Assembly: GCA_035048495.1 (NCBI GenBank)
Contig: CM068540.1
Location: 8,106,829-8,170,828 of the forward strand
Reading direction: 5' to 3'
DNA: 64,000 nucleotides
From: Euptelea pleiosperma
Lineage: Eukaryota > Streptophyta > Magnoliopsida > Ranunculales > Eupteleaceae
Shown: positions 43,800 to 55,632 of the stretch, one piece after another
Numbering within the stretch: position 1 is the stretch's first letter
Layout: the number at the start of each line of letters is the position of its first letter
Notes under the pieces: generated by a model
What the model saw: the letters and a program-made list of their open reading frames with translations, nothing else
Databases searched by the model: none
Told to the model about the DNA's origin: nothing
Translations under genes and position numbers: made by a program

Positions 43800-46379
43800 C
43801 ACAGTGGTGTGGTGGAAGAGAAATATTCCACGCTTCTCACTCCATGTTCCTCCCATGGGAGAAGAGGTCAACCTTGACCTCTTCTCACTAACCTCCCATC
43901 CAGTCAAAGGGAGGAACAAGTCCTCCCTTATTCCTATTCTCTCCCACGAGGATTCTTTCCTCCCATAACTAACAGGCCACGACTCTCACTTCCCCATTGG
44001 AGAAGAGGTCAAACTTGACCTCTTCTCACTTATCTCTCTAACTAACCCACGTCTCCATCTCTCTATCTAACAACACCCCTTTCATTCACGAGGAGAACTC
44101 ACAGCCTCCTAATCTCTCTCAGGTTGCTCCCCTTGGAGCCACCACTAGTTATCAGCCGGTGCATCTCTACTTGCCACATCTCTCCAAAAATCTACGCCTA
44201 CAAGCACATCAGCAGGTGTTGTTCTTTTTTCAGGCAGCAACCTGCAACTCCTCTCAAGCTTCCTCTTGCAGCCTCATGGAGCACACCAGGCAGCACCACC
44301 ACCTTCTTCACGGCCTGCAAGAGAGCAGGCCGTTAGCTCTTCCATCCATGAACAACACCCACGTTGCTGCATTCTATAGCAGCACCTCCAACAACCGTCC
44401 ATCTCCTTCTCACCACCGTCATCTTTCTCCTCCCCATGGCCTCAACAGCTTGGACGGACTGGTCTGCCAGCAACTCCTCCTTGAGACACCACATGATACC
44501 TTCCATCTCCACTCTCCATTGGTTCTCTAACAGGTGGCTCCCATTGGAGCCACCACAGCACCACTGACCCCCCTCTCTTGGTGTTCCTCCTCACGCCAGC
44601 CACCACGCACCCTGGTTCGGGCCTCTCTCATGAAGCACCAACAAGCCATGGAAAACCGTAGCCCCCTATTCCTTGGAATCACCGGTGTTCTCTACTGCAC
44701 CCACATCCTGATCGTGTGATACAAGTAGTGGCAACGAACTCAGGTTGGGTTTCTTCCTATCAAAGAAACCAACGTGCTCACCGTCCCTTCAACTCCGTTG
44801 TTGCCCTTCTCCATCAACGCCTCTTCCCTTGGCCAACGAACTTGCAACTTCCGGCCAGTGCCATTAACTCCGGCACCACCACAGGCCGAAAGCTGTCGCA
44901 CCTCCTTGCTGGACTTGTAACCCGTGAGCTTCCACCACCAAGATCTGCATTTCTCCTCCTTTCCTTCTCCTCTCCACCAACTTTCCTGCCAGCCAGCCAG
45001 ATCTACACTTCTTCTGATAAGAGCACCCTGCAACTCCAAGTTGCTGCCATGTTCCTTCTTTACTTACAGACCAGCAAGTTCCCTCCTCCTCTGCTCCACC
45101 ATGGACTGCACTTTCCGGTCGGGATCCACTTCTCCACCTGCTACAATCCCATCCACCTCTTCTCCCCCATTCCACGTTCTCCTCCCTTCTCCTGTCAAGA
45201 AACGGACCCAACACGACCTGCACATCCTCTTCTTCGTCTGGGCATTTCACGGTGCTGTAACTCCGGTGAAGCACCGGCAGGACCACCACCTGCAACTCCG
45301 GTAGCAGACCTCCCCTTTTCGACAATCTCTAGCAGGTTCATCCTCCACGTGCTCTGGGCAGCCTCCACTTTTTCACAATCAGCAAGCACTTCCCACATCC
45401 TTCCTCAACCGTGGACTTCACGGGGCAACCACCGTAGGTGTGCCGTTCTCTTCTCTCAGCCACCAAAATGCCACCTGTACGTGTTGCACACCTCTCTATG
45501 CATCCACTGTTGGCCGATCTACAAGCTACAAGGCCGACTCCTCATCTCTTCGGGCACTTGCACCAAACCAGCAACCACAAAGGCTTCTTATGATCATCTT
45601 CCTTGTTGCCCGAACAACTCATCTTCTTCACCTTGCTGGTCGGGCTCCTCCCACAGCCAGCCATGGCCAAACTCTCCATCACTTGGCCGATCACAGCTGG
45701 CCAACCTCTATGCATGTGCATCCCACGTACCCCACAGCCACCATGCATGCACTATCTCACTATGATGATCAACTCTAGGCTGCCCTCCATCAAATCCGAT
45801 ACTTCTCCACTCTTCTTCATTGGCCAATCACTCCGTGGTAGGTTACTCCGGTGAGTTTCTCTCTTTACCTCAACTTTCTCTCTCTTCTCTTACTTTCTCT
45901 CTCTAAGATTTCTCTTCTTTCTCTAGAAATCTTAGTTTCTCTCTCTAAAACTACTTTCTCTCTCTAGGATTTCTCCTCTCTCTAAAAATCTTAGTTTCTC
46001 TCTCTATATTTCATTTTCTCTCTGTTTCTCTAACGGACATGGAAGGGACGTCTCATCCCTAAACCTGTGTCTTAAACCCTCACTTTCTCTCTCTAGAGCT
46101 AGTGACCTTCTCTCTCTACCTAATTTCTCTCGCTTTCTCTCTCTAGACGGCATGGAAGGGACGTGACATCCCTAATCCTGTGTTCTCTCTCTAGAGTGAG
46201 ATTTCTCTTTCTAAGTCCATTTTCTCTCTCTAGATCCTCTTTCTACATTCTCAGGCCGATCGCCTATTCACTTGGCCGACTCCTTTCGGCGAGTGAAAAG
46301 GTGAGCTTTTTAGGGCACATTATAGTACATTAGCCAATTCACATCTACCTTGTCGGCCGGTAAGAGTCGATGTGGATTC

Positions 46380-46790
46380 CACGATTGAGTAGCATTCCAT
46401 GAAATTTGGACGATCCTCTTCTTGATCGGTAGCGCCCTTAGCTCCAAAGGTCATGGGATGCTTCTCTGTCAAAACCCTTCTCCACGATTGAAGCATTCAT
46501 CGAAGTCTTGGACGATCCTCTTCTTGATCGGTAGCGCCCTTAGCTCTGAGATTTCAATGGACGTTTCTTTCCCTTACCCCTTCTCTCGATTGAGCAGCAT
46601 TCCATGAAATTTGGACGGTCCTCTTCTTGATCGGTAGCGCCCTTAGCTCCAAAGGTCATGGGATGCCTCTCTGTCAAAACCCTTCTCCACGATTGAAGCA
46701 TTCATCGAAGTCTTGGACGATCCTCTTCTTGATCGGTAGCGCCCTTAGCTCTTAGATTTCAATAGACGTTTCTTTCCCTTACCTCTTCAT
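46380..46790. repeat. Four 102-bp tandem repeats within the LTR (205-bp higher-order unit)
   Basis: The core GATCCTCTTCTTGATCGG, followed by TAGCGCCCTTAGCTC, recurs at starts 46409, 46511, 46614 and 46716. Units 1 and 3 share one flank (AGCATTCCATGAAATTTGG) and units 2 and 4 another (GAAGCATTCATCGAAGTC), so a 205-bp dimer was duplicated. Present in all three LTRs. Confidence 0.9.
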
Positions 46791-47141
46791 CTCTCATCCC
46801 TTTACATGCTTTCTTACATGCTTTCTTTATTTTTGTTATTTTGATTTATGTACGTACTCTTTGATGATTAATGAAGTTGTTTTTGATATCTTGGTGTTCT
46901 GAATCTCAAATGAATGTTGTTTTTAAATCGACTCGCCCTTCTCATCTATTCCACCATTTTCATTTCTCTCTGTATATTATTTGTCAGTTTAATTCCTTAT
47001 TGTGCTAACTCACACCGAGTGCGGATCGACATCCGACACATACTGCTATACAAGTTACATTTTGCAGATAATCGGATTTTACAAATATTGTTGAAGTTAG
47101 GGTTTCCGTAATCAACGACGCGGAAAAATCCTTCTTTCAAA

Positions 47142-47155
47142 TGGCGCCGTTGCCG
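47142..47155 (+). other. Primer-binding site matching tRNA-Asp
   Basis: TGGCGCCGTTGCCG starts 2 bp after the LTR. It is complementary to the 3' end of plant tRNA-Asp (GTC), which ends in CGGCAACGGCGCCA. The match stops after 14 bases. A second PBS-like copy, TGGCGCCGTTGCTG, lies at 47213-47226 within a 71-bp tandem duplication. Both recur in internal region 2 at 55635 and 55706. Confidence 0.85.
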
Positions 47156-47968
47156 CTCGGTGTACAGGAATGCATAAAGGAATAAAGATGACGAAATAAT
47201 CCTAACTTCAAATGGCGCCGTTGCTGCTTGGTGTACAGGAACGCATAAAGGAATGAAGACGACGAAAATGGAAAGATCCACACTTTTGGAAACTTTCTAT
47301 TTGCAGATTTTTAGTATTATTTTATTATGCCTCGGAAGGCCGGGTGCAAAGTTGTAATCGGACACCTTGATTAGTACCATATCTAGATGTGTGTTCGATG
47401 GTTTTAGAAACCCTTGATTGAGTGCCTAACTCACAAAAAAATTACAAAATTTAAAAATGCTAGTTTCCATTTCCGCACATTTTAGGATATTCACATATGG
47501 GAAGATTGCATTTTTGGATGCTTTCCAAATCGGGAAGTTTCCTTCTTTGCAAGGTTTCCATTCCTGGGAAATTTCTTTGGAATCGAGCTTATTTGGAAAA
47601 ATTTCGAATTGGACGAAATTCCATACTTAGTAATTCTTATTTTTAGAGGATTTCTAGATGTGGAAGGTCCCCTTTTTGGAAGGTTTCCAACACGGGAAGA
47701 AACCCTAAATTTAGCAAGTTTTTAGATTTAGGAAACTACTAATTTTAGAGAAATTTCCTAACTTGGAGAAACTGTTAAATTGGAAAGGTCTATTAGGGGG
47801 TTGATAGTTGTTTAGTCAACTCTCGTAAATAATAACTTTCCAATTTACCTTGCCTTATTGATTGATTGATTACTTACCCACACAAGGCAGGGACATTCCA
47901 AAAAATATTCCCACACCCTAGACCCATATCGTATACTAATTCGTATGCAGGATTGCGATTCTAAATGC

Positions 47969-48035
47969 GGGTAGGGAGCGAAAGCTCACTACGAAGGAAT
48001 CGGGCCCAAGCCCATGAAGATACCCCTCCCTACCC
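47969..48035 (+). other. Predicted long-range RNA hairpin in the internal region
   Basis: GGGTAGGGAG (47969-47978) is exactly complementary to CTCCCTACCC (48026-48035). The loop contains further self-complementary pieces (GAGCGAAAGCTC, GGGCCCAAGCCC). A GC-rich stretch with a strong donor-like AGGTAAGT follows near 48068-48075. The position, 0.8 kb after the PBS, would suit a packaging or dimerisation signal. The copy at 56462-56528 is identical. Inference only. Confidence 0.5.
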
Positions 48036-51000
48036 CGAAGAGGCGACCCCGTGGCGTGGCCCGCGGGAGGTAAGTCCCTTTCCTCGCCTTGAGTGCGATA
48101 CTGTGCAATTGGGTGCATTATAGTGCCGTATGTCTATTTGCTTTTTGCATAAACTTATTCGCCCTGCGTGGATGTGGCCGCTAATTAATGAACCCTAATT
48201 GAGCAGACCCAGCTCTAACTTGAAACTGGTGGGATTTCATCACCCACCTCATCATTCCAGCTGATTTTGATCCCCAAGATCCACTCTAATAAAAAGAATC
48301 AAGAGCTAGAGCCAAAATAGATCGGTGTTCTAGGACACCCCTTCACGTAGTCTTTCCATACATCCCAGGTCGAATAAGTCCACGAGCGTGGGTCCCTATT
48401 GTCTAACACACCCAAAGGTCCCTACTACTCAAGTATACCGAGTTCACCAGTGGCTTCCCTGGTTCTTTGTTGGTCTGCTTATTTGTTGGGTTAGGAACAC
48501 AAACCAACCCTAGCTTATACTAATGGAACACTCATCTCCATTGCCTGACAAATCCGGTTAGTCTGGGGCGTACTTAAGTCAGCCGATGTGCCGCACGTCT
48601 GTCTAGGCTTCAAATTACCTTGCAATCAATTTGAGTTAGTACTGAAGCATTTGCTTTGAAGAGTGTATCCCAGTGAAAACCCAAGAGCGACAAAGTTAGT
48701 CCGGCGATTAACAAGATAAACCAGTGGTCCGCCCACTGTCATAATCTACAATACCCCACAAACTAACAAGATAAATCCTCAACTTATTCTGATTTGTTTT
48801 AGACATAGGATTATCTTGCTTGCTCTATGTGCATCATTTAGGTTCGTACTCCAGTATCTCCTTGTAACCGATTCTATGACTTATTTCTAAGGTTTCAACT
48901 GCCACATCGTTTGATTCGATCTGAGAGTCTTTCGATCTTCAAAACCATAATCTTGGATAGGGGTGCTTACTGTAAACCCCACTGGAGTCTGCTCCACAAA
49001 ATCCATCCCCGATACACATTGTGTCTTCGGCTCTGCTAACCATGGTCAGAGATTCCCTTTGCTAGGTCTCTTACTGATGAGAGAACCGTTACTGCAATCC
49101 CATACCCGCTCCTCTTTTAGAGATTGCGGCTCTGCTAACCACGGTCAGAGAAACCTCTTAGTCTTTACTGAGAAAGAACCTACCCGTACTACTGCTGGGT
49201 TTGGTTAGCTCGAATGGAAGCGTTATTGCTCCAACTGATGAGCTGGATAACTGATGATTCACTCAGTCTCCCTGTGCTTCAACTTGGTTGGGGGTGCTTA
49301 TCACTCCCGTTGTGTCTGGCTGAAGACGTAAAACTTAGCGCTTTCGGAAAGGCAATTCCGGTATTCGTAGTCACATGAGTCGTATGCATATTTTATTGCT
49401 ATATCTATCTTTCATGCAGGTAGCTTCAATACAGAAAATCATCTGGTATTAGACAGTATTCATTTCATGCCCCATTGGTAACATCCTCCCTAAACTCCTT
49501 GCATCATTATCGATATTTCAACATTTTTTTTGGTCCCGATTATAAGCATCGAGGACGGTGCTTTATTTTGGTTGGGGGTGTGTATTTACCAAAACTCATG
49601 TTTTCATTTTGATAAAATTCCAAAAAAAAAAAAAAAAAAAAATTATTATAAAATATATAAAAATAAAAAAAAAATATATATATATAAATAAAAAAATTAT
49701 GTTTTTGGGTGTTTTCCGATGATTTTCAATGTTTTCTAGAACTTCCAAAAAGTGTCAAATACCTTGACTTTGATTAGTTGAAAATATCCGTGAAATCGTT
49801 TTATTAAGGATGACATTTTCCGTGTTACATGCTAGCTTTGAGTCAAGTCAAGTCAAGCGTGACTACAACAGATTTGAAAACTTAGAAAAACTCAGATTTG
49901 GCACAAATTGTACACATTCATCATCAGAGTCATCCTAAGTTTAGAATCTCTAAAGATCCTAGAAGAATATGTGTGGAGACCTAACCCAGTACGCTTTCGA
50001 GCCTTTCATCATTTCAGAGGGTTATACTACAAATCCGAGTCACAAGATGACTCACATTTCTTCATGACCGCAATATTTGTTGAGAGATCTCATTATCCTT
50101 TGTATTGATCATGGAACTCGGAACGACATCAAAATTAGATTATTACGACAGAACCTTTTTTATATCTATTCAAAACATGTTACATGAGAGTGCAAACCCT
50201 AGAAAATGATTTAGGCCATCTTTTTAAACCTTTCAGCCTTTTTAGTTTACCTTAAATCTCTACCGTTTGAAACCCTTCTGAGCCTTTATAAAAAGCCTTT
50301 CCTTGTTAAGCCCATTAACCTATAACCAAATCCAGTTACGAAGTATGACTCGCGACCCTACTTTGAGAAGGATAGAGAAATGATTGATATGGGTATACCA
50401 TGAAAAGAAAAGTCAAGAAAAATCAAAGAAAAGGAAAGTGGTTCAAGATGAAAAGAAAATATGAAAAGAAAGTATAGAAAGAGCTGAAGATGAAAATGAG
50501 CAGTCTCAAAAATATCGAGAAAAATAGAAAAATACAAAAGAAGGGAAAGAAACAGATAATGGTGCTATACCCACAGGAAAATACAAGAAAATCGAGATAT
50601 CCTCTTAGAAGCTTTGAAATCATGTATCCCCTTATTTTTCTACACCTGACCTAAGCCTCATTACAACCTATGAAAGTCCTACTTGATTCTAGGATAGCAA
50701 GATCATCAAATGTAGAGAATGGAGAAAGAGAAGCTATAGAGTTTGATCTAACGTTCCCAAGTGAAATGATATTCCTTTCATGAGATCTTCTTCTGTTAAA
50801 AATGTCCTTCCTTCAAAATAATTTATATGTGAGATATTTGTTTTTATCAATATGTCTCCTCACATATAAATTGAGAGAAAAGAAATAAAACCACTGACGA
50901 GTGATAATTTCTGAGTGTTTTACAAGTGAGATTTGAGGTCAAGGCATACAATCTTTTAGGTGATTTGGAACTCTTAACTGTCGGATGATGATAATGTTGA

Positions 51001-51220
51001 CCACACACACACGTCGAGTCTGACTATTCTGGGTCATGATTATCAGTCTATAGTCTTGTCAAAACTTCATGACTATCTGCTAGCTTGTAACTGTTTTTGC
51101 ATCCATATGATAATTTGACGAACGGTGTTTTCCCTAAGCTAATATGAAAAAGTGTACAGCATGTGCAAAGACCTTTTAAGCTCATTTATTTCGCACTAAT
51201 TGCCAAGGATTGGCAATATG

Positions 51221-51234
51221 CTGGTTGGGGGTTG
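51221..51234 (+). other. Polypurine tract before array LTR 2
   Basis: CTGGTTGGGGGTTG directly precedes the LTR start. It is guanine-rich rather than purely purine. The same sequence precedes LTR 3 at 59715-59728. Confidence 0.75.
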
Positions 51235-54200
51235 TGATATTCGCTCAAAAGTGCTTATTTTAAGCCATTATCGTTTAGCGTTATCGCACTCTCCTACGTA
51301 AAATTTCCATATTTATCTACGTTTCGACGTAAGAGTCGCTTTCATTGCGTAGAATACACTTTTCTAGACGAAATGGTATATTTGCATGCTTTAAACGCAT
51401 TTCTGGAAGTCTAGATATGAAGCCGTTTCGATTAAGTCTCATTACGTGCTTTTCTCTCGCAGGAAACCCGATCAGGCTATTCTCAAGACTTACGGGCCCA
51501 CGATCAACTATAGAGGCCTTATATCAAAGCTTAAAGAGCCAACAGGCTATGACTAGAAGATACAGGCCAAGTACGGGTCGAGTCAGAGAATCATAGAGCC
51601 AGATAAAGAACTAAGAGAGAGGCAAAGCTGAAGACCAAGAGACGGGCTAAAGTGATTCAAAGCTGTATCAAATGACGGCTTACGTGATTGGTGAAGCCGA
51701 TTGAAGATTAAATTGAAGATAAGGGTTCAAGACCCTTCGCCAGCTCTTTTGTCTTTATTTTGTATTATTTTCTCTCTCATCTATCCTAATTCTATCTCCA
51801 TCTCTCTAGACCTTAGCATCCTACCATTAGATCATCATATCCCCCGTCCGATCATTAGATCGACCGCCCCGATCCTGAGATTGATCATCCTAACCCTCCG
51901 ATCTCCATCATCTAACCTCCGATCTCATCTCCTTTAGCTCTATCCCATATCTCACAGCTTTTCCACCATTAGATCCTCCATCGGACCCATTAGATCCTCC
52001 ATCGGACCGTTGGATCTCTTCAGATCTAACAGTTTGCCAATATCAGGTCCGACTCCCTCATCACGCATTATCTTAGTGACCCATTGGTTCACCTATCCTT
52101 AGGTCCATTGTCTTGTTAGCCCATTGGCCGACATGTGGCATGTTCAATAATGGCCCACTCACATAAAGCCCATGGCCCCTTCTCAAATCTAATGGCTCTA
52201 ATGCCCATTTCATTTATTCACTATAATGGGCCAAAGATTGGACCTCTAAGATCATGGGCTGAAAATTGGGCCAAATGTTGCAAATATAAGTACACAGTGG
52301 TGTGGTGGAAGAGAAATATTCCACGCTTCTCACTCCATGTTCCTCCCATGGGAGAAGAGGTCAACCTTGACCTCTTCTCACTAACCTCCCATCCAGTCAA
52401 AGGGAGGAACAAGTCCTCCCTTATTCCTATTCTCTCCCACGAGGATTCTTTCCTCCCATAACTAACAGGCCACGACTCTCACTTCCCCATTGGAGAAGAG
52501 GTCAAACTTGACCTCTTCTCACTTATCTCTCTAACTAACCCACGTCTCCATCTCTCTATCTAACAACACCCCTTTCATTCACGAGGAGAACTCACAGCCT
52601 CCTAATCTCTCTCAGGTTGCTCCCCTTGGAGCCACCACTAGTTATCAGCCGGTGCATCTCTACTTGCCACATCTCTCCAAAAATCTACGCCTACAAGCAC
52701 ATCAGCAGGTGTTGTTCTTTTTTCAGGCAGCAACCTGCAACTCCTCTCAAGCTTCCTCTTGCAGCCTCATGGAGCACACCAGGCAGCACCACCACCTTCT
52801 TCACGGCCTGCAAGAGAGCAGGCCGTTAGCTCTTCCATCCATGAACAACACCCACGTTGCTGCATTCTATAGCAGCACCTCCAACAACCGTCCATCTCCT
52901 TCTCACCACCGTCATCTTTCTCCTCCCCATGGCCTCAACAGCTTGGACGGACTGGTCTGCCAGCAACTCCTCCTTGAGACACCACATGATACCTTCCATC
53001 TCCACTCTCCATTGGTTCTCTAACAGGTGGCTCCCATTGGAGCCACCACAGCACCACTGACCCCCCTCTCTTGGTGTTCCTCCTCACGCCAGCCACCACG
53101 CACCCTGGTTCGGGCCTCTCTCATGAAGCACCAACAAGCCATGGAAAACCGTAGCCCCCTATTCCTTGGAATCACCGGTGTTCTCTACTGCACCCACATC
53201 CTGATCGTGTGATACAAGTAGTGGCAACGAACTCAGGTTGGGTTTCTTCCTATCAAAGAAACCAACGTGCTCACCGTCCCTTCAACTCCGTTGTTGCCCT
53301 TCTCCATCAACGCCTCTTCCCTTGGCCAACGAACTTGCAACTTCCGGCCAGTGCCATTAACTCCGGCACCACCACAGGCCGAAAGCTGTCGCACCTCCTT
53401 GCTGGACTTGTAACCCGTGAGCTTCCACCACCAAGATCTGCATTTCTCCTCCTTTCCTTCTCCTCTCCACCAACTTTCCTGCCAGCCAGCCAGATCTACA
53501 CTTCTTCTGATAAGAGCACCCTGCAACTCCAAGTTGCTGCCATGTTCCTTCTTTACTTACAGACCAGCAAGTTCCCTCCTCCTCTGCTCCACCATGGACT
53601 GCACTTTCCGGTCGGGATCCACTTCTCCACCTGCTACAATCCCATCCACCTCTTCTCCCCCATTCCACGTTCTCCTCCCTTCTCCTGTCAAGAAACGGAC
53701 CCAACACGACCTGCACATCCTCTTCTTCGTCTGGGCATTTCACGGTGCTGTAACTCCGGTGAAGCACCGGCAGGACCACCACCTGCAACTCCGGTAGCAG
53801 ACCTCCCCTTTTCGACAATCTCTAGCAGGTTCATCCTCCACGTGCTCTGGGCAGCCTCCACTTTTTCACAATCAGCAAGCACTTCCCACATCCTTCCTCA
53901 ACCGTGGACTTCACGGGGCAACCACCGTAGGTGTGCCGTTCTCTTCTCTCAGCCACCAAAATGCCACCTGTACGTGTTGCACACCTCTCTATGCATCCAC
54001 TGTTGGCCGATTTACAAGCTACAAGGCCGACTCCTCATCTCTTCGGGCACTTGCACCAAACCAGCAACCACAAAGGCTTCTTATGATCATCTTCCTTGTT
54101 GCCCGAACAACTCATCTTCTTCACCTTGCTGGTCGGGCTCCTCCCACAGCCAGCCATGGCCAAACTCTCCATCACTTGGCCGATCACAGCTGGCCAACCT

Positions 54201-55632
54201 CTATGCATGTGCATCCCACGTACCCCACAGCCACCATGCATGCACTATCTCACTATGATGATCAACTCTAGGCTGCCCTCCATCAAATCCGATACTTCTC
54301 CACTCTTCTTCATTGGCCAATCACTCCGTGGTAGGTTACTCCGGTGAGTTTCTCTCTTTACCTCAACTTTCTCTCTCTTCTCTTACTTTCTCTCTCTAAG
54401 ATTTCTCTTCTTTCTCTAGAAATCTTAGTTTCTCTCTCTAAAACTACTTTCTCTCTCTAGGATTTCTCCTCTCTCTAAAAATCTTAGTTTCTCTCTCTAT
54501 ATTTCATTTTCTCTCTGTTTCTCTAACGGACATGGAAGGGACGTCTCATCCCTAAACCTGTGTCTTAAACCCTCACTTTCTCTCTCTAGAGCTAGTGACC
54601 TTCTCTCTCTACCTAATTTCTCTCGCTTTCTCTCTCTAGACGGCATGGAAGGGACGTGACATCCCTAATCCTGTGTTCTCTCTCTAGAGTGAGATTTCTC
54701 TTTCTAAGTCCATTTTCTCTCTCTAGATCCTCTTTCTACATTCTCAGGCCGATCGCCTATTCACTTGGCCGACTCCTTTCGGCGAGTGAAAAGGTGAGCT
54801 TTTTAGGGCACATTATAGTACATTAGCCAATTCACATCTACCTTGTCGGCCGGTAAGAGTCGATGTGGATTCCACGATTGAGTAGCATTCCATGAAATTT
54901 GGACGATCCTCTTCTTGATCGGTAGCGCCCTTAGCTCCAAAGGTCATGGGATGCTTCTCTGTCAAAACCCTTCTCCACGATTGAAGCATTCATCGAAGTC
55001 TTGGACGATCCTCTTCTTGATCGGTAGCGCCCTTAGCTCTGAGATTTCAATGGACGTTTCTTTCCCTTACCCCTTCTCTCGATTGAGCAGCATTCCATGA
55101 AATTTGGACGGTCCTCTTCTTGATCGGTAGCGCCCTTAGCTCCAAAGGTCATGGGATGCCTCTCTGTCAAAACCCTTCTCCACGATTGAAGCATTCATCG
55201 AAGTCTTGGACGATCCTCTTCTTGATCGGTAGCGCCCTTAGCTCTTAGATTTCAATAGACGTTTCTTTCCCTTACCTCTTCATCTCTCATCCCTTTACAT
55301 GCTTTCTTACATGCTTTCTTTATTTTTGTTATTTTGATTTATGTACGTACTCTTTGATGATTAATGAAGTTGTTTTTGATATCTTGGTGTTCTGAATCTC
55401 AAATGAATGTTGTTTTTAAATCGACTCGCCCTTCTCATCTATTCCACCATTTTCATTTCTCTCTGTATATTATTTGTCAGTTTAATTCCTTATTGTGCTA
55501 ACTCACACCGAGTGCGGATCGACATCCGACACATACTGCTATACAAGTTACATTTTGCAGATAATCGGATTTTACAAATATTGTTGAAGTTAGGGTTTCC
55601 GTAATCAACGACGCGGAAAAATCCTTCTTTCA
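51235..55632 (+). repeat. Array LTR 2 (shared, central LTR)
   Basis: 4,398 bp, the same length as LTR 1 and nearly identical. It is followed by PBS sequence and preceded by a PPT, so it serves both as the 3' LTR of the first unit and as the 5' LTR of the second. This is the expected product of recombination between LTRs. Confidence 0.93.

Larger units (their letters stand above)
42742..47139 (+). repeat. Array LTR 1
   Basis: 4,398 bp, TGATATTCGC to CCTTCTTTCA. Contains a TATA-like TATAAGTA at 43792-43799, a CT-rich region at 45850-46240 and the 102-bp repeats at 46380-46790. It differs from LTR 2 at one base that I found (45522, C versus T at 54012). The 349-codon open frame at 44716-45765 is proline/serine/histidine-rich with no domain. 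Confidence 0.93.
47140..51234 (+). other. Array internal region 1: PBS, non-coding body, PPT
   Basis: 4,095 bp with no gag, protease, RT or integrase motif in any frame. It begins with the PBS, includes a GC-rich structured segment at 47960-48080, an A-rich run near 49620-49690 and a purine-rich stretch at 50400-50545, and ends in GGTTGGGGGTTG. GGTTGGGGGTG also occurs twice inside, at about 49287 and 49570. Its function would be as RNA: packaging, dimerisation and priming with proteins from another element. Confidence 0.85.

Noticed and set aside
44716..45765. 349-codon open frame (also at 53209 and 61703)
   Set aside because: It is intact three times only because the LTRs are near-identical copies. 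The product is low-complexity Pro/Ser/His-rich with no domain, lies in a CT-rich LTR leader, and competing frames on both strands are equally open.
49600..49700. A-rich and TA-rich run as a LINE or SINE tail
   Set aside because: It lies inside the LARD internal region at the same place in both units with no TSD around it. It is a length-variable simple repeat of the element.
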